From: Hydrangea macrophylla
Lineage: Eukaryota; Streptophyta; Magnoliopsida; Cornales; Hydrangeaceae
Assembly: GCA_033977485.1 (NCBI GenBank)
Contig: CM066985.1
Location: forward strand, 77,319,045 to 77,383,044
Direction of reading: 5' to 3'
Length of the DNA stretch: 64,000 nucleotides
Shown: in pieces, positions 33,535-45,660 of the stretch
Layout: every line of letters starts with the position of its first letter
Numbering within the stretch: position 1 is the stretch's first letter
Made by a program: the position numbers and the translations under genes
The notes under the pieces: generated by a model
Told to the model about the DNA's origin: nothing
The model's database searches: none
Seen by the model: only the letters and a program-made list of their open reading frames with translations

Positions 33535-36500
33535 ATGCTACTGGTAACACTTGCGGAGGTGTTGCACGTTCCAGGGATGACTGAGATCGTGCCCGTCCAT
33601 GTTCTGTAGCCAGTAGGTTCCCGGTCGGTTGACCCGAGTCACTTTATACGGTCCTTCCTAGTTTGCTCCCAACTTCTCATGGCTTGGAACTCGGGTAGAC
33701 TGGTTTACTGCCTTAAGGACGAGGTCCCCGACTTGAAAGCTACGATGCTTCACCTTGCTATTATAGTACCGCGAGACCCTTTGTTTGTAAGCCGCCACCC
33801 TGAGATAGGCCTGGTCTCTTTTTTCTTCCACCAGGTCTAGTTCTGTCCTGAGGGCTTCTCCGTTGTCTGGGTCATTGAAGGTAGCCACCTGGTATGAGGG
33901 CAGCCCGAGCTCTGTGGGGACTACCGCCTCAAAACCATAAGTTAAGGAAAATGGGGTTTCGCCCATAGCTGTCCGGGGTGTGGTGCGGTAGGCCCACAGT
34001 AGGGCTGGCAGTTCTTCAGCCCACAGGCCTTTGGCATTCTCAATCCTTGTCTTAATCGACTGCAAGATTGTGCAGTTGGTCACCTCGGCCTGACCATTAG
34101 TTTGTGGATGCTCAGGAGAAGAGTAATGATTTAGTATCCCATAGCCCGAGCAGAACTGCCTGAAGATGGGTGTGTCGAATTGTCGGCCATTGTCGCTGAT
34201 CAGGACTCGTGGGATACCGAACCGGCTGAGGATATTCCTTTCCACGAAATTCTCCATTTTCCGCTCGGTTATCGTTGCCAAGGGCTCGGCCTCTGCCCAT
34301 TTGGTGAAGTAGTCAACAGCTATCACGGCAAATCTGACTTGCCCTTTCCCTGTCGGTAAGGGACCAACAATGTCGTTTCCCCACTGGGCAAATGGCCAGG
34401 GACTGTGGACCGGTGTTTGGAGTTCCCCCGGTTGGTTGATCATGGGAGCATACCGCTGGCACTTATCACACCTTCGAACATACTCCTGTGAATCTCGGGC
34501 CATGGTTGGCCAATAGTAACCTTGTAACAGGGCCTTTCTGGAAAGCGCCCGACCTCCGATGTGGTTCCCACACACATCTTCATGGATTTCAAACAGTATT
34601 GCTTGCACTTGCGCGGGATGAACGCAACGGAGGTACGGGATAGTGAACCCCCTCTTGTAGAGGACACCGTCAAGGATATGGTATCGTGCCGCCCGGTACT
34701 TGACCCGCCTTGCTTCCTCTTTGTCGTCCGGCAGCCTTCCCTTTGTAAAAAATGTCACGATTGGATCCATCCAACTAGGTCCCGGAGTGACCGGGTCAAC
34801 CTCCATGCCCTAAGAATTGATCACACTTGGCTCGGGTAGGAATTGTATCCTTATCCCAGGCAAGTCTGACTCAGATGACGAGGCGAGGCGAGCCAGCCGG
34901 TCAGCTCGGGTGTTTTCTTCTCTAGGTATCAGAGTGATGGAAAATCCTCGGAGTTGATTGCAAATCGTCCGGACGAGGGCCAGGTAGGCTATCATGCTGT
35001 CCTCCTGCGCTTCGTATTCTTGGTTTACCTGATTGACTACGAGCTAGGAGTCACTGTAGCTCTGGACTTGTTGGGCACTCATTGAGGTGGCCAACTGTAA
35101 CCCGACCAAGAGGGCTTCGTACTCGGCCTCGTTGTTGGAGGCACGAAACCCAAACCTCAGAGCATATTCAAGTTGGATGCCATCGGGGGTAGTCAGGATG
35201 ATCCCGGCCCCACTACCTTGCTGGTTGGAAGAGCCATCGACATGTAGCACCCAGGTCGGGATGCCAGAATGCAATCCGGGTGGTAAGGCCGGAGGCTCGG
35301 GTTATTCGACCGGGTCTTCCGGGTATGTAAACTCGACCAGGAAATCAGCGACGGCTTGTCCCTTGATGGCCGTCCGAGGTCGGTAAGTTACTTCAAACTC
35401 TTCCAATTCCAATGCCCACTTGACGAGCCTCCCGGATGTGTCCGACCGAGAGAGAATTTTGCGGAGGGGCTGATCGGTCAACACTACGATGGCATGGGCC
35501 TGGAAGTACGGGCGGAGCCTTCGGGCTGAGGTGATGAGGGCAAAGGCCAACTTTTTGATACGGGAGTATCGGCTTTCCGCACCTTGCAATGCCCGACTGG
35601 TGTAGTACACTGGGAACTGTATCCCGTGCTCTTCCCGGATAAGTGCCGAGCTAACCGCCGACGGTGACACCGCCAGGTACAGGAACAGTTCCTCTCCGGA
35701 TGCCGGTGTCGACAGTAGAGGAGGTGAGGCCAGGTATTTCTTGTGTTCCTAGAATGCCTCCTCACACTCTTCGGACCACTGAAAAGCTTTGCGGAGGATT
35801 TTGAAGAACGGCAGGCACCGATCGGTAGCTCGGGACACGAATCTATTAAGTGCGGCCACCCGTCCAGCTAGGCTTTGAACTTCTTTTGTTGATTTAGGTG
35901 ACCGTATGTTGATGATAGCTTGGATTTTATCGGGGTTTGCTTCGATTCCCCGCCTGCTGACTAGATGACCGAGGAACTTGCCAGACGAGACACCAAAGGT
36001 GCATTTGGCCGGGTTCAACTTCATCTTGAAATTTCTCAAAATGCTGAAAGCCCCGGCTAGATGCTCAAGGTGGTTGGGCTCATCCCGGCTCTTGACCAGG
36101 AGATCGTCCACGTACATTTCCATGGACTTTCTGATGAGGTCTTTGAACATGAAATTGACCAGGCGCTGATATGTAGCCCCGGCGTTCTTAAGGCCGAAGG
36201 GCATGACTCTATAACAGTACGTGCCTTGGTCGGTGATGAACACCGTCTTCTCTTCGTCCCCGGGGTACATGCTGATCTGATTATACCCCGAGTAGGCGTC
36301 CATGAATGAGAGGAGTGAGTGGCCCGCTGTTGAGTCGACGAGGAGGTCTATCCTGGGCAGCGGGTAACAGTCCTTGGGACAGGCCTTGTTGAGGTCGGTG
36401 AAGTCTACGCACATTCTCCACTTCCCATTGCTCTTTTTGACCAGGACCACGTTAGCCAACCAATCGGGATAGTAGACCTCCCGGACAGAGTTCGCCTTTA

Positions 36501-37660
36501 GAAGCTTCTCGACCTCCTCACTTACTGCCGTTTGTCTCTCGGGGGCCATGCCCCTCCGTTTCTGCTTCACTGGGCAACAGTCCGGGCTGACGTTGAGATG
36601 ATGGGACATCACCCGGGGATCAATTCCGGGCATGTCCTCATGACTCCAAGCGAAAACGTCCTAGTTTTGCCTCAAGAATTGGGTCAACTTTTCCTTCAAG
36701 GCAGGCTCCAGTAGTGCGCCTATGTCGACCGTGCGACCAGGGTGTTCTGGATCCATCACAACTTGCTCCAGTTCCTCCATAGGTCATATCACGTCCCTCT
36801 GGTCCTGGGGGTCCATTTCTTGGACGTTCAGTGTCTCGGTGATTTCCCCCCGGCGCAACGAGCTAACATAACAACTTCGAGCCGTGGTCTGGTCTCCTCG
36901 CAAACATCCGGGTCCCTGGGGAGTTGGGAATTTCACGGTTAAGCTGTATGTGGAGACAACTGCTCGAGCCCTGTTAAGGGTCGGCCTTCCGAGGATGACG
37001 TTGTAGGCCGAGGGGGCCTCCACTATCACAAAATTAGTCAGCATGGAAACCTACTGCGGGTAGGTCCCCATGAGAACTGGGAGCTTGATCGTACCGAGCG
37101 GTTGAGTGCTGGAGCCGTTGAATCCGACCAGGGGAGTAGCAACCGGCTGGAGCCGATCCCGGGAGATCCCGAGTTGGTCGAATGTCGCTGTAAACATTAT
37201 GTCGGACGAGCTGCCTGTGTCAACCAGTACCCTCTGGACCATATAGTTAGCTATAGAAAGCGTCACTACTAGCGGGTCGTCATGGGGGCAGTGGAGGCCT
37301 TGTACATCGTCGGACGAGAACGTCAGAACGTCAGTTGGTGATGAGCCGGTGGATAGGACCTGCCATACATCCGCTCGGGATGATCGGGCATGCCTCTTCT
37401 GTGCCGACTGAGAATCACCTCCGCCAGATGTTCCTCCGGAGATCACGTTAATGTGGCCGAGCGGTGGAGGGGGCTGGCCGGGAGCTTGGGCTTCCTGTCG
37501 GGGCCGTCGGTCCGTTGTGACAAACTCGGCAAGATGTCCCTGCTCGATCAGCCTCTCGATTGCTATCTTCAATTTGAAGCAATCCTCTGTTTTGTGGCCG
37601 TGATCCCTGTGATAACGGCAAAACTTCTCCCGGTTTCTCTTACCGGGTGGGGCTCTGAGT
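33535..37660 (-). pseudogene. Tat element pol (protease-RT-RNase H-aRNase H-integrase), inactivated by stops
   Basis: One continuous reading frame runs across about 4.1 kb. Protease: VLVDTGSSSDIMF (about 37210). RT: 36633-35760 with [10 protein letters not shown]. First RNase H: 35690-35310, with SRALQGAESRYSRIKKLAFAL but a weak catalytic start. Archaeal-type RNase H: 35275-34820 with VLHVDGSSNQQGSG and NNEAEYEAL. Integrase: 34806-33535 with the HHCC finger ending CDKCQ, then GNDIVGPLP, SDNGRQF and NGQAEV for the DDE triad. Eight in-frame stops interrupt it (complements at 37051, 36784, 36661, 35749, 35302, 35044, 34810 and 33658), and no indel is evident in this stretch. Six of the eight are TAG. 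Confidence 0.88.
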
Positions 37661-38307
37661 TTAGCTGGCTGCGGAAGCAGCCTCTGCGGCGGCCATTACC
37701 TCATGTAGAGGTCGGGAAAGGGGTGTAAAAACCGTTAGGGGCTGGCCTCTAGCATCTCTTTGATCTTGCTTCGGTTTCTTTCCCGGACCCTTCTCGAATC
37801 CCTCGCGCTTGCGCTTGGCTTTTGGGGATTCGTCTTCCGCCTGGCTGGCGCGTTTTGTCTTCAGAAACTCCTCGGTATCTATATACTTTCCAACTCTTTC
37901 CGAGAGTTCCACCAGAGTTGCCGGTCGGTTGTGATGAAAAGACGTGGCCACCTTGGTGTGTTGAACTCCTGAACAGAAGGCCATGATTGCGGCCGTCTCG
38001 TTGAGGTTGCGGATCAGGAGCCTCTGCTGGTTGAAACGATCCACATACTCCCTTAAAGATTCACCCTTCTGCTGCTTGACAGCTAGCAGCTGGGTGTCTG
38101 GTTGCGATCGGTCTAGCATCCCGACAAACTAGCTGATGAAAAGTTTACCGAGGGTTTTGAAGTTGTCAACCGTCCGGGGCTTCAGGGCATGGAACCACTG
38201 TGCGGATGATCCCTTTAGGGTGCGGGGGAAAGCCAGGCACAGCAGCTCGTCTGTCGTAGTGACCAGTGCTATCTGCGCCTTATAGGTGCAGATGTGGTCC
38301 ACCGGAC
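37661..38307 (-). pseudogene. Tat element gag, C-terminal part, cut by Tekay-A
   Basis: Contains the retrotransposon gag domain: AFPRTLKGSSAQWFHALKP and ESLREYVDRFNQQRL. The tail is Lys/Arg-rich (KAKRKREGFEKGPGKKPKQD). A TAG interrupts it near 38130. It is in a different frame from pol, with the shift near 37662, which may be decay or a programmed shift. The N-terminal part is beyond the Tekay-A insertion at 38308. Confidence 0.8.
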
Positions 38308-38925
38308 TGTCACGCCCCGACGTAGCATAATTCAGGAAAGCATTTAATTTCCTTTATGGACTCGTAGGTCGTGACAAGTGAGTATGACCAATTGTCCCTG
38401 CAACAAAATATCTTAATAGCATTTCTAGAGCAAAGGATACTAATGAACATAATCCTCCAAAATTAAAACTTACTAACTATTACAGCAGTCATAAACTTGG
38501 GCACAAGATGCCTTATTAAAAAATCTAAACTAGTTTATTGCAACCCGAATTAAAAAGACATAGGAAATAATAAGCAGCCTCCTGGAAAGTCCCCTGCCTC
38601 TAACTAGCATAGTCGAAATACCCTGGCTGCTCCTGACCCTGAAAATCTGGACATACAGCCCAGGACGCATCAACGCCGTCAGCTTATGCAAGCTGGTGAG
38701 CAAAATAAACAAGTGCTCGCAATGTATATATAAGCAAATAAACAGCGGTGCAAATTAACTTTAAAAGCAATAGATTCAAGGTTCCAATTCCAACATAAGT
38801 CACGGGGGAATAATGTAAGCAATAAATATGCGACCATGCATGAACAATGTAACATCTCATCTTTCTGACTCTTTTCTCTCAACAAGACTCGACTCAACCA
38901 AACCATTACCTCAGATACCAGGAAT

Positions 38926-39362
38926 AATATCCGATCGATATCCAAAACAGCACACCATACCATTGCTTCAGATACCAGGAATAATATCCGATCGATATCT
39001 AAGCCGCACTCAATACCATCGTTTCGGATACCAGGAATAATATCCGATCGATATCCGAAACAAGCGCCCTAGATACCAGGTATAATATCCGATCGATATC
39101 TAAGCCGTAACTCAATACCATCATTTCGGATACCAGGAATAATATCCGATCGATATCCGAAACAAGCGCCCTAGATACCAGGAATAATATCCGATCGATA
39201 TCTAAGCCGTAACTCAATACCATCATTTCGGATACCAGGAATAATATCCGATTGATATCCGAAACAAGCGCCCTAGATACCAGGAATAATATCCGATCGA
39301 TATCTAAGTCGTAACTCAATACCATCATTTCGGATACCAGGAATAATATCCGATCGATATTG
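38926..39362. repeat. Nine-copy alternating tandem repeat in the Tekay-A LTR
   Basis: The core GATACCAGGAATAATATCCG followed by ATCGATATC occurs nine times. Two spacers alternate: CGAAACAAGCGCCCTA and TAAGCCGTAACTCAATACCATCATTTCG, so the higher-order unit is about 105 bp. Confidence 0.88.
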
Positions 39363-39824
39363 AGGTCACACACCAGACTACCACTCTTTACTCTTTTCAC
39401 ATTTTCTCACACACCATGTATGTCGACTCCACCTCAACCCTATCATGTATGTCAATGTCCATGAAATGTAACACCAAGTAAAAGTACGAGAAAATCAAGT
39501 CTTTTTATTTTTCTTTTATTAACAAGGTACAATATACTTAGAATCATTGAGTTAGCACCCATGATCTAAATTATCAAGTCATATATGAAACAACATGTAA
39601 ATTCATCAAAAACTACTTTAACATGCTTTTACAGCTACTAGTACACAAGCATATCCACTTTAAAGCAATGCCCTTAAAAATGAGTTATAATTTTGTGGGT
39701 GAATTACACATCAAAAGAAAGGTCTTTGAGTCTAGTTTCCAACGCTTTGAATGGTGCGCGTTTTCGAGTTTTCTAGAGGAAGTTATGATCATTTTAGTAA
39801 AAGCCATCAATGCTGAAAAGTGTC

Positions 39825-39960
39825 AATCGATTGACAAAAGTGTCAATCGATTAACAAAAGTGTCAATCGATTGAATGACATGTCAATCGATTGGAACACA
39901 TGTCAATCGATTGGTAAACATACCAATCAATTGGTAATCATTCCAATTGATTGGTATCAG
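39825..39960. repeat. Cluster of CAATCGATTG palindromes in the Tekay-A LTR
   Basis: Seven copies of TGTCAATCGATTG or close variants spaced about 20 bp, with drift to CAATCAATTGG and CAATTGATTGG at the right end. The same palindrome is amplified separately in the Tekay-B LTRs. Confidence 0.85.
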
Positions 39961-41013
39961 CAGTTTCTCCCCTGTTACGAATTTGAAGCATGTTTTTGAC
40001 CCATTTCTCAATTCTGCTCCAACCAAGACATGTAATATATGGATTTCTTCGTTTTTCCGCAAGGATTATGAATACGCAATCGGTTTTAACTAATTTCAAT
40101 CGTAGCTCTCGGATTTCACGTAAAATCGAGAGGTGACAAAACTTTAAATCAATGGTACGTCGCGATACGGATGAATTAAGCCGTAGGATTCGAACCACAA
40201 CTTATTGGGACTAAGATCTTTCATTCCCAATTCACGGAATTGATTTTGGTTAACTTTTGTAAAACTCCAATTTTCAAAGCTTTAATGGTGTATCTATATA
40301 TATATACACATATACACACATATATACACTGAAATATACATATATAAACGTTGAGAGTGAGTTTATAATACTCACTGAGGTTAATTACACAGAGAATTTT
40401 GAGACCGAGAATTCCGCCGAATAATCCGTCGTTAGAAATTACTCCTCCGTTCTCTTGATCTTGATATATATATATAACTATGTAGGTGTGCAAGTATATA
40501 ATATATAATCTGTATGTGTTGTGTGTGTGTGATCTTGAGAGAGAGCAAGAGAGTGATTGAGAGGGATAGAGAGTGAATTGAGAGACTGTGAGAGTTATGG
40601 AGAGAATGAGAGATATACACATATACATATACTGTTAAAATTATTTGGAGCCCAAGCAATGACCGGATTTCATCCGGTGAGGTTGAGCTCACGTGCTCCC
40701 TCACCCAATTGCGATGTAGACGCAGATTAAAAATATAAAACTGGTACTTTACGGTTAAAATAAAAATACAGAAAATTATTTTATCGTAGGAATTAAATCC
40801 CGGGTTGTATAAAAATATAGATATCGATTTTGAAACCATAAAAAATATTTTGGAAATTAAAGTTTGACCCCCAAATAAATATTACAAAGAGAAATTAAAT
40901 CAAATACTCAAGGAAATGAAATGCAGTATTTATTAATGAAAAAAATAAAATAAAATACACGGTGTTACACTCTACCCACCTTAACAGAGATTTCGCCCCG
41001 AAATCTGAACTCA

Positions 41014-42114
41014 CTAATCCTGAAACAACTCGGGGTATCTAGTCCTCATGTCCGACTCTAACTCCCACGACGCTTCTCCCTCGTCATGATGCCTCCACTG
41101 AACCTTAACCAAAGGAACATCTCTTCTTCTCAGCCTCTTGATACTCTGGTCAAGAATCCTCACAGGTCTGTCTTTGTAGACAACATTCTGACTTGTCTCA
41201 ATATCATCAAAATTAACTACATGTGAAGGATCCCGTATGTATTTCCTTAACATACTGACATGGAACACATGAACACCAGACATCTTTGGTGGCAACGCGA
41301 GCCGGTAAGCCACTTTTCCCACACGCTCCAATACCTCGAATGGTCCGATGAAACGAGGTGCCAACTTCCCTCTCTTTTGACCAAAACGTACTACTCCCCG
41401 AACAGGTGAAACCTTAAGGAGTACGTGATCACCAATACTGAACTCCGAATCCTTTCGACGTTGATCCACATAACTCTTGTGTCTACTCTGTGCAGTTTTC
41501 ATTCTTCCTTGACCAGTGAAATCTTTTCATTGGTCTCTCTCACCAAATCTGGTCCCAAAAGTTCTGTGTCTCCCACTTCAGCCCAACACAACGGAGATCG
41601 ACATGGCCGTCCGTACAAGGCTTCGAACGGTGCCATTCCAATACTCGAGTGATAACTGTTGTTATATGAAAATTCGACCAACGGCAAGTGCGTCTCCCAA
41701 GACTCTTCAAAATTGATTGCACAAGCTCTTAGCATATCTTCCATAATTTGATTAACACGCTCGGTCTGTCCATCTGTCTGAGGATGGAAAGCAGTACTCA
41801 TCTTGAGCGAAGTTCCCATAGCCTTCTGCAAACTTTCCCAAAATCCCGAGGTAAAACGTGCGTCTCGGTCTAATACAATCGACACAGGCGCACTGTGCAG
41901 TAGCACCACTTGCTGTATGTACATTCGACTCATCCTTTCTACTGGGTAAGTCATATTGTACGCGATAAAGTGTGCGGACTTCGTCAGACGATCCACAATT
42001 ACCCAAATCGCGTCATGATTCTGTTGTGACCGGGGTAAACCAACCACAAAATCCATAGTTATGTGTTCCCACTTCCATCCTGGAACAGGTAAAGGTTGCA
42101 ACAATCCCGAGGGT
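41014..42114 (-). pseudogene. Tekay-A integrase, DDE core and chromodomain-like C-terminus
   Basis: DDE core (42104-41499): [49 protein letters not shown]-terminal part (41502-41014): GDHVLLKVSPVRGVVRFG, PRFIGPFEVLERVGKVAYRL and KVQWRHHDEGEASWE (chromodomain-like). A frameshift near 41505 joins the two open parts. The upstream end stops at the CACTA insertion; the zinc-binding part of the same integrase is at 63140-63340. Confidence 0.88.
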
Positions 42115-42240
42115 CACTACACCATATGGCCATATTTCTAACAGACAGCTTTTAAGATTTCTAACGGATATATTCGTTACTAATTAGTAACGGATATATC
42201 CGTTAGAAATATTAAAAATCCGTTAGTATTTTCCTTTTAG
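42115..42240. repeat. Left end and subterminal palindromes of the CACTA element
   Basis: Two copies of the TAACGGATATATCCGTTA type (42162-42179 with one change, 42187-42206) plus single CCGTTAG half-sites. Such subterminal repeats are the known binding sites for CACTA TNPA-type proteins. Confidence 0.85.
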
Positions 42241-42389
42241 TGAATTTTTTTCAGTTAAAAATGAGAATCGGTGGCATTTTTGTAAATAAAATTCATAAAA
42301 TAAAAATACGGTGGCAGTTTTGTAATTAAACACTATAAAATTTTCGCACAAAATTTCCCCCTAAAGGGCCTGAACCAGCAAAATTTCCC

Positions 42390-42960
42390 CCAAATTTTCA
42401 CGTTCCAAGGGTTCAGTGGTTCTCTCCCTCTCCCTCTCCCTCTCTTCTTATCTCTCCCTCAATCCATGAACCCTAACCTTAATCACGAACCTTGGCGTCT
42501 CCACCTTTCCCATCCACACCCCTCTCTCTCTCTCTCTCTCTCTCTCCCCGTCTCCCTCTCCCTTTCACTGTCGCCGCCGTCGCTATTTGTCTCCACCGGA
42601 ACTGGTTAGCTCGATCTCTCTCTCTCTCTCTCTCTCACACATACACATACACACATACACACACATACACTAGATCTGGTATGAAACATACACATGCACA
42701 CACCCTAGATCTGTTCGATTTATGCGCTATTGTACTTTGCTTTTTTTTTTTTCCTTTTCTTTTTTGTTCTTTCTTTCTTTTCTTCGTGTTATTAAAATTT
42801 TGGAACCCTGTCCTTCAGGATCTAATATGTTTTACATTTTTCTAGAGTGGTATTGATGTCTGCTACTGCCGATATTGCACGATATAGAGATTACTTCGCC
42901 AACATATGATTTTCGAGCACAGAGTTTCTTATCTCGAGCAGGTATATATTCATATTATAA
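42390..42960 (+). promoter_or_regulatory. 5'-leader-like region of a captured gene or CACTA transcription unit
   Basis: A pyrimidine-rich leader (CTCTCCCTCTCCCTCTCC...) runs into CACTGTCGCCGCCGTCGC and a donor-like CTGGTTAGC near 42603. A candidate exon with TTTTCTAG acceptor (42846) and GCAGGTATAT donor (42941) follows. It resembles the start of a plant gene and lies upstream of all the captured exons in the same direction. No protein match recognised. Confidence 0.4.
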
Positions 42961-43439
42961 CATGTGATAGCAGATGGGCTTGTAAGTTATATGAGATTGA
43001 GGCAAAATTTGTTTAATCTTACTTAATGCAGACTGAGTTTAAATTTCATTTTCATTTTTTTAAGATTCAAATTCAAGATAATAGTTAAAAATTATGTTTT
43101 TATCATCAGGTTGTATTTTATATCCTATTGTATATATGATAACTTTGGATGATCATGGAATAATCTCATCTAACTCTTATTTATATGGGGTTGTTAAATT
43201 TATTCCTACTCGAATTTTCAAGTGTGTGATGAGGATCTACTGGATAGCATTTCAAATGAAAATATGGTCATGGTAAAAAGGAACAGGGGGTATTCCCTTT
43301 AATGCATTCTATTTCTTTTGTTATATTTGATATCATGCTATAATAAAATATTCTACTAAACATACATTGTCCATAGTGATATATTTTGATAGTGTTTTTT
43401 ACTATTAGTGATTGTTATCTATAGCCCTAACTATGTGCT

Positions 43440-45660
43440 TGTCACGCCCCGGAACGGCATAAATAGAGAAAAATAAATTTCCTTTATGGGTCCATAGGGA
43501 ATGACGGGTGAAGTCACATGATTGTCCACACCACGCAGTACTAAGCAACAAAAGTAATAGTGTAGCAGGAATGAAGTCTAGGTTCTGATCACAACGTAAC
43601 ATAAAGTCAACAGAAGTTACTAACTATTACATATCAGAGTCTCGAATTAAATATAAAGCAGCGGAAGTACAAATGCCAAGGCAACATATGCCTGACTACA
43701 AAAAAGTTCTAAAACGGTAAAGGCAATTAGCTACAATTCTAGTCTAGTCTTCAGTTGGCATAAGGGTAGTCCTCGGCGTAGTAGTCTTCTTCGGTCTGAC
43801 CTCCGTCGGGTAAATTCTCCACATGGACTCCGTCACCGGCATAGTAGTCCTCTCCTGCAGGCCCTTCACCTGTATAGTCATAACCAGGATGCGCTGGAAC
43901 GTAGAAATGTCCAGCGGCATAAACGCCGTCAGCTTAATGAAAGCCGAGTGAGTTAGATACTAACAGGGTATCGACTATTGAAGTTATTACAAGTTATAAA
44001 CCGTAACCAAATTAGAATTCAGTAAGGGTAACTCCTTTAATCAAACCAATGATCCGATTACTGACGTTTTACTCATTATAAGACCGATAACGCGTCTTGA
44101 TAGGGGAACAGACTCGACAGTAGTTCAACTCTATAACGCACCATTGCTCATCCACCGCTTTTAAGGACATATGCACAGTTCACCGCATGTCATGGATACC
44201 ACGTTAGTCCATCCCCCGCTTTTAAGAACATATGCACAGTTCACCGCATGTCAGGGATATAACGCTTTAAACAACAGTACATCATTCTATGCCACGACTT
44301 AGCGACGTCTACCAGTGATCACGGTCCACCGCATGTCATAGACACCTTCGTCTGTCTACCGCTTTTAAGAACATATGATTAGATCATCTGGCTATCTTAG
44401 GGAAAATGGTCCGGTTCACCGCAAGTCATAGACACCTTCGTCTGTCTACCGCTTTTAAGAACATATGATCGACCAAAGCCCGCCCACGCAAGGTTCCCGA
44501 ATCTTAGCAAACCTACTTAAGTTCAACTCTATTACCGATACATGACAATCCCAATGTGGCCCGACTACTCTGAATGAAATGAACGTTAACTCCAAAGGAT
44601 TCACGACTATTCCGTTATCTAACATTATAAACATTCTCCGTTAGTCTTGTTGTTACTACGACCCTACGCTGCATTAATTCATTATCATGTCTGTATTACA
44701 ATAATGAAGCATGCTGGGAAGTACTGAACAGTAAATAAACAACTAAACAGTTATTACATCAACTAAACAAGTAAAACAGTAAACTGTAACTTCCAATCGA
44801 TTGATATAGATGTCAATCGATTGGTATAAAAGTAGTGTCAATCGATTGGAAGAAAGTTCAATCGATTGGATCACAATCCATGTCAATCGATTGCATAAAA
44901 TGTCAATCGATTGAGACATGAAAGATGTCAATCGATTGATATAGATGTCAATCGATTGACACTTCGTCTTCTTCACAGAGAAGACTGCCCAGCACATATA
45001 AACGGGAAATACATGGTTTCTTCTCCATTTCTTCATTCAAAACATGTCATAACATCAATGTAAGGCTACCAAGTGAGTTTAGAACTCACCTAGGCGTTAA
45101 GGGTGTGTTTGGGAATGTGTGTTGAAGCTTGGAGCTTCAATGGTGGCTCCTCCCTCTCCTTCCTCTGCTCTCTGTCTTCTCTCTTCTCTTTCTCCTTCTT
45201 CTCTTCTTCTTTCTGGTCTTCTTCTTCTTCTTCCTTCTTGTCTCAGTCCATATCTGTGTGTGTGTGTAAGTATATGTATATATGTGAGTATATATATATG
45301 AGTGTATATATATAACACACACACAAAACCCTCCCTCTCACTCTCTCTGATTTTTCTAAAGAGAAAAACGCAGGAAGAGGGCTGGTTTATATAGAGAGGG
45401 AGTGTTCACGTGGCTTCTCCCCAGCCAGAGCAAAAGAATCTGCCCAGCTGCCTCCAATCGATTGACATAGTGTCAATCGATTGAAACAATCAATCGATTG
45501 AGATAAAGTTCAATCGATTGGTATAAGCAATCGATTGATATACTTGCCAATCGATTGGTATACAAAATATACCAAGGGCAAGGCCAAGCTCATACAAGTA
45601 TTAAAAGAAACATACAAGGTCTTAGTTATATAATATATTACAAGAATACAGGGTATTACA
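43440..45660 (-). repeat. 3' LTR of Tekay-B
   Basis: 2221 bp. Contains repeats of CCGCTTTTAAGAACATATG and CACCGCATGTCA (44150-44470), eight CAATCGATTG palindromes in 44790-44965 and six more in 45450-45560, and a TATA-like ATATATATATGAGTG stretch near 45290. The neighbouring polypurine tract on the minus strand is GTGAGTGGTGGATGA. Confidence 0.95.
44150..44470. repeat. Interspersed repeat cluster in the Tekay-B LTR
   Basis: Four units combining CACCGCATGTCA (or CACCGCAAGTCA) with CCGCTTTTAAGAACATATG; the last two also share GACACCTTCGTCTGTCTACC. The same cluster is present in the 5' LTR at about 53890-54210. Confidence 0.85.

Larger units (their letters stand above)
27182..38307 (-). mobile_element. 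Tat-lineage Ty3/gypsy element (3' part), 5' end displaced beyond the window
   Basis: Minus-strand order is gag, protease, RT, RNase H, a second archaeal-type RNase H, integrase, a spacer with tandem repeats, two antisense genes and a probable LTR. The double RNase H and long 3' region with extra genes are features of the Tat lineage (Ogre/Retand relatives). It is cut inside gag at 38307 by Tekay-A, so its 5' LTR should lie right of the window. The left LTR boundary (about 27182) is estimated only. Confidence 0.8.
38308..40969 (-). repeat. 3' LTR of Tekay-A
   Basis: On the minus strand begins TGTAACACCGTGTATTTTA (40969) and ends GGGGCGTGACA (38308), 2662 bp. It carries a nine-copy tandem repeat (38926-39362), a cluster of CAATCGATTG palindromes (39825-39960), (TA)n tracts and an AG-rich leader-like region (40540-40620). 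Confidence 0.82.
38308..42114 (-). mobile_element. Tekay-A: Ty3/gypsy chromovirus, left part (3' LTR and integrase)
   Basis: Inserted in Tat gag; the target copy on this side would be CGGAC (38303-38307). The 3' LTR (38308-40969) is followed on the minus strand by the polypurine tract and the integrase end. The element is broken at 42115 by the CACTA transposon and resumes at 63138, so it is the host of the CACTA. Its 5' half is outside the window. Confidence 0.88.

Noticed and set aside
38926..39362. CRISPR-like array of regularly spaced repeats
   Set aside because: The spacers are themselves repeated (two alternating types), it lies inside an LTR, and this is plant nuclear DNA.
44743..45036. 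Minus-strand frame with recurring SIDIYINRLT-like peptide (also at 54480-54773)
   Set aside because: It is the translation of the CAATCGATTG palindrome array, present in both LTRs; no start context or domain.
45097..45324. Arg/Glu-rich and Ser/Leu-rich frames on both strands
   Set aside because: Low-complexity CTTCTT/GAAGAA leader sequence in the Tekay-B LTR, repeated at 54834-55061.
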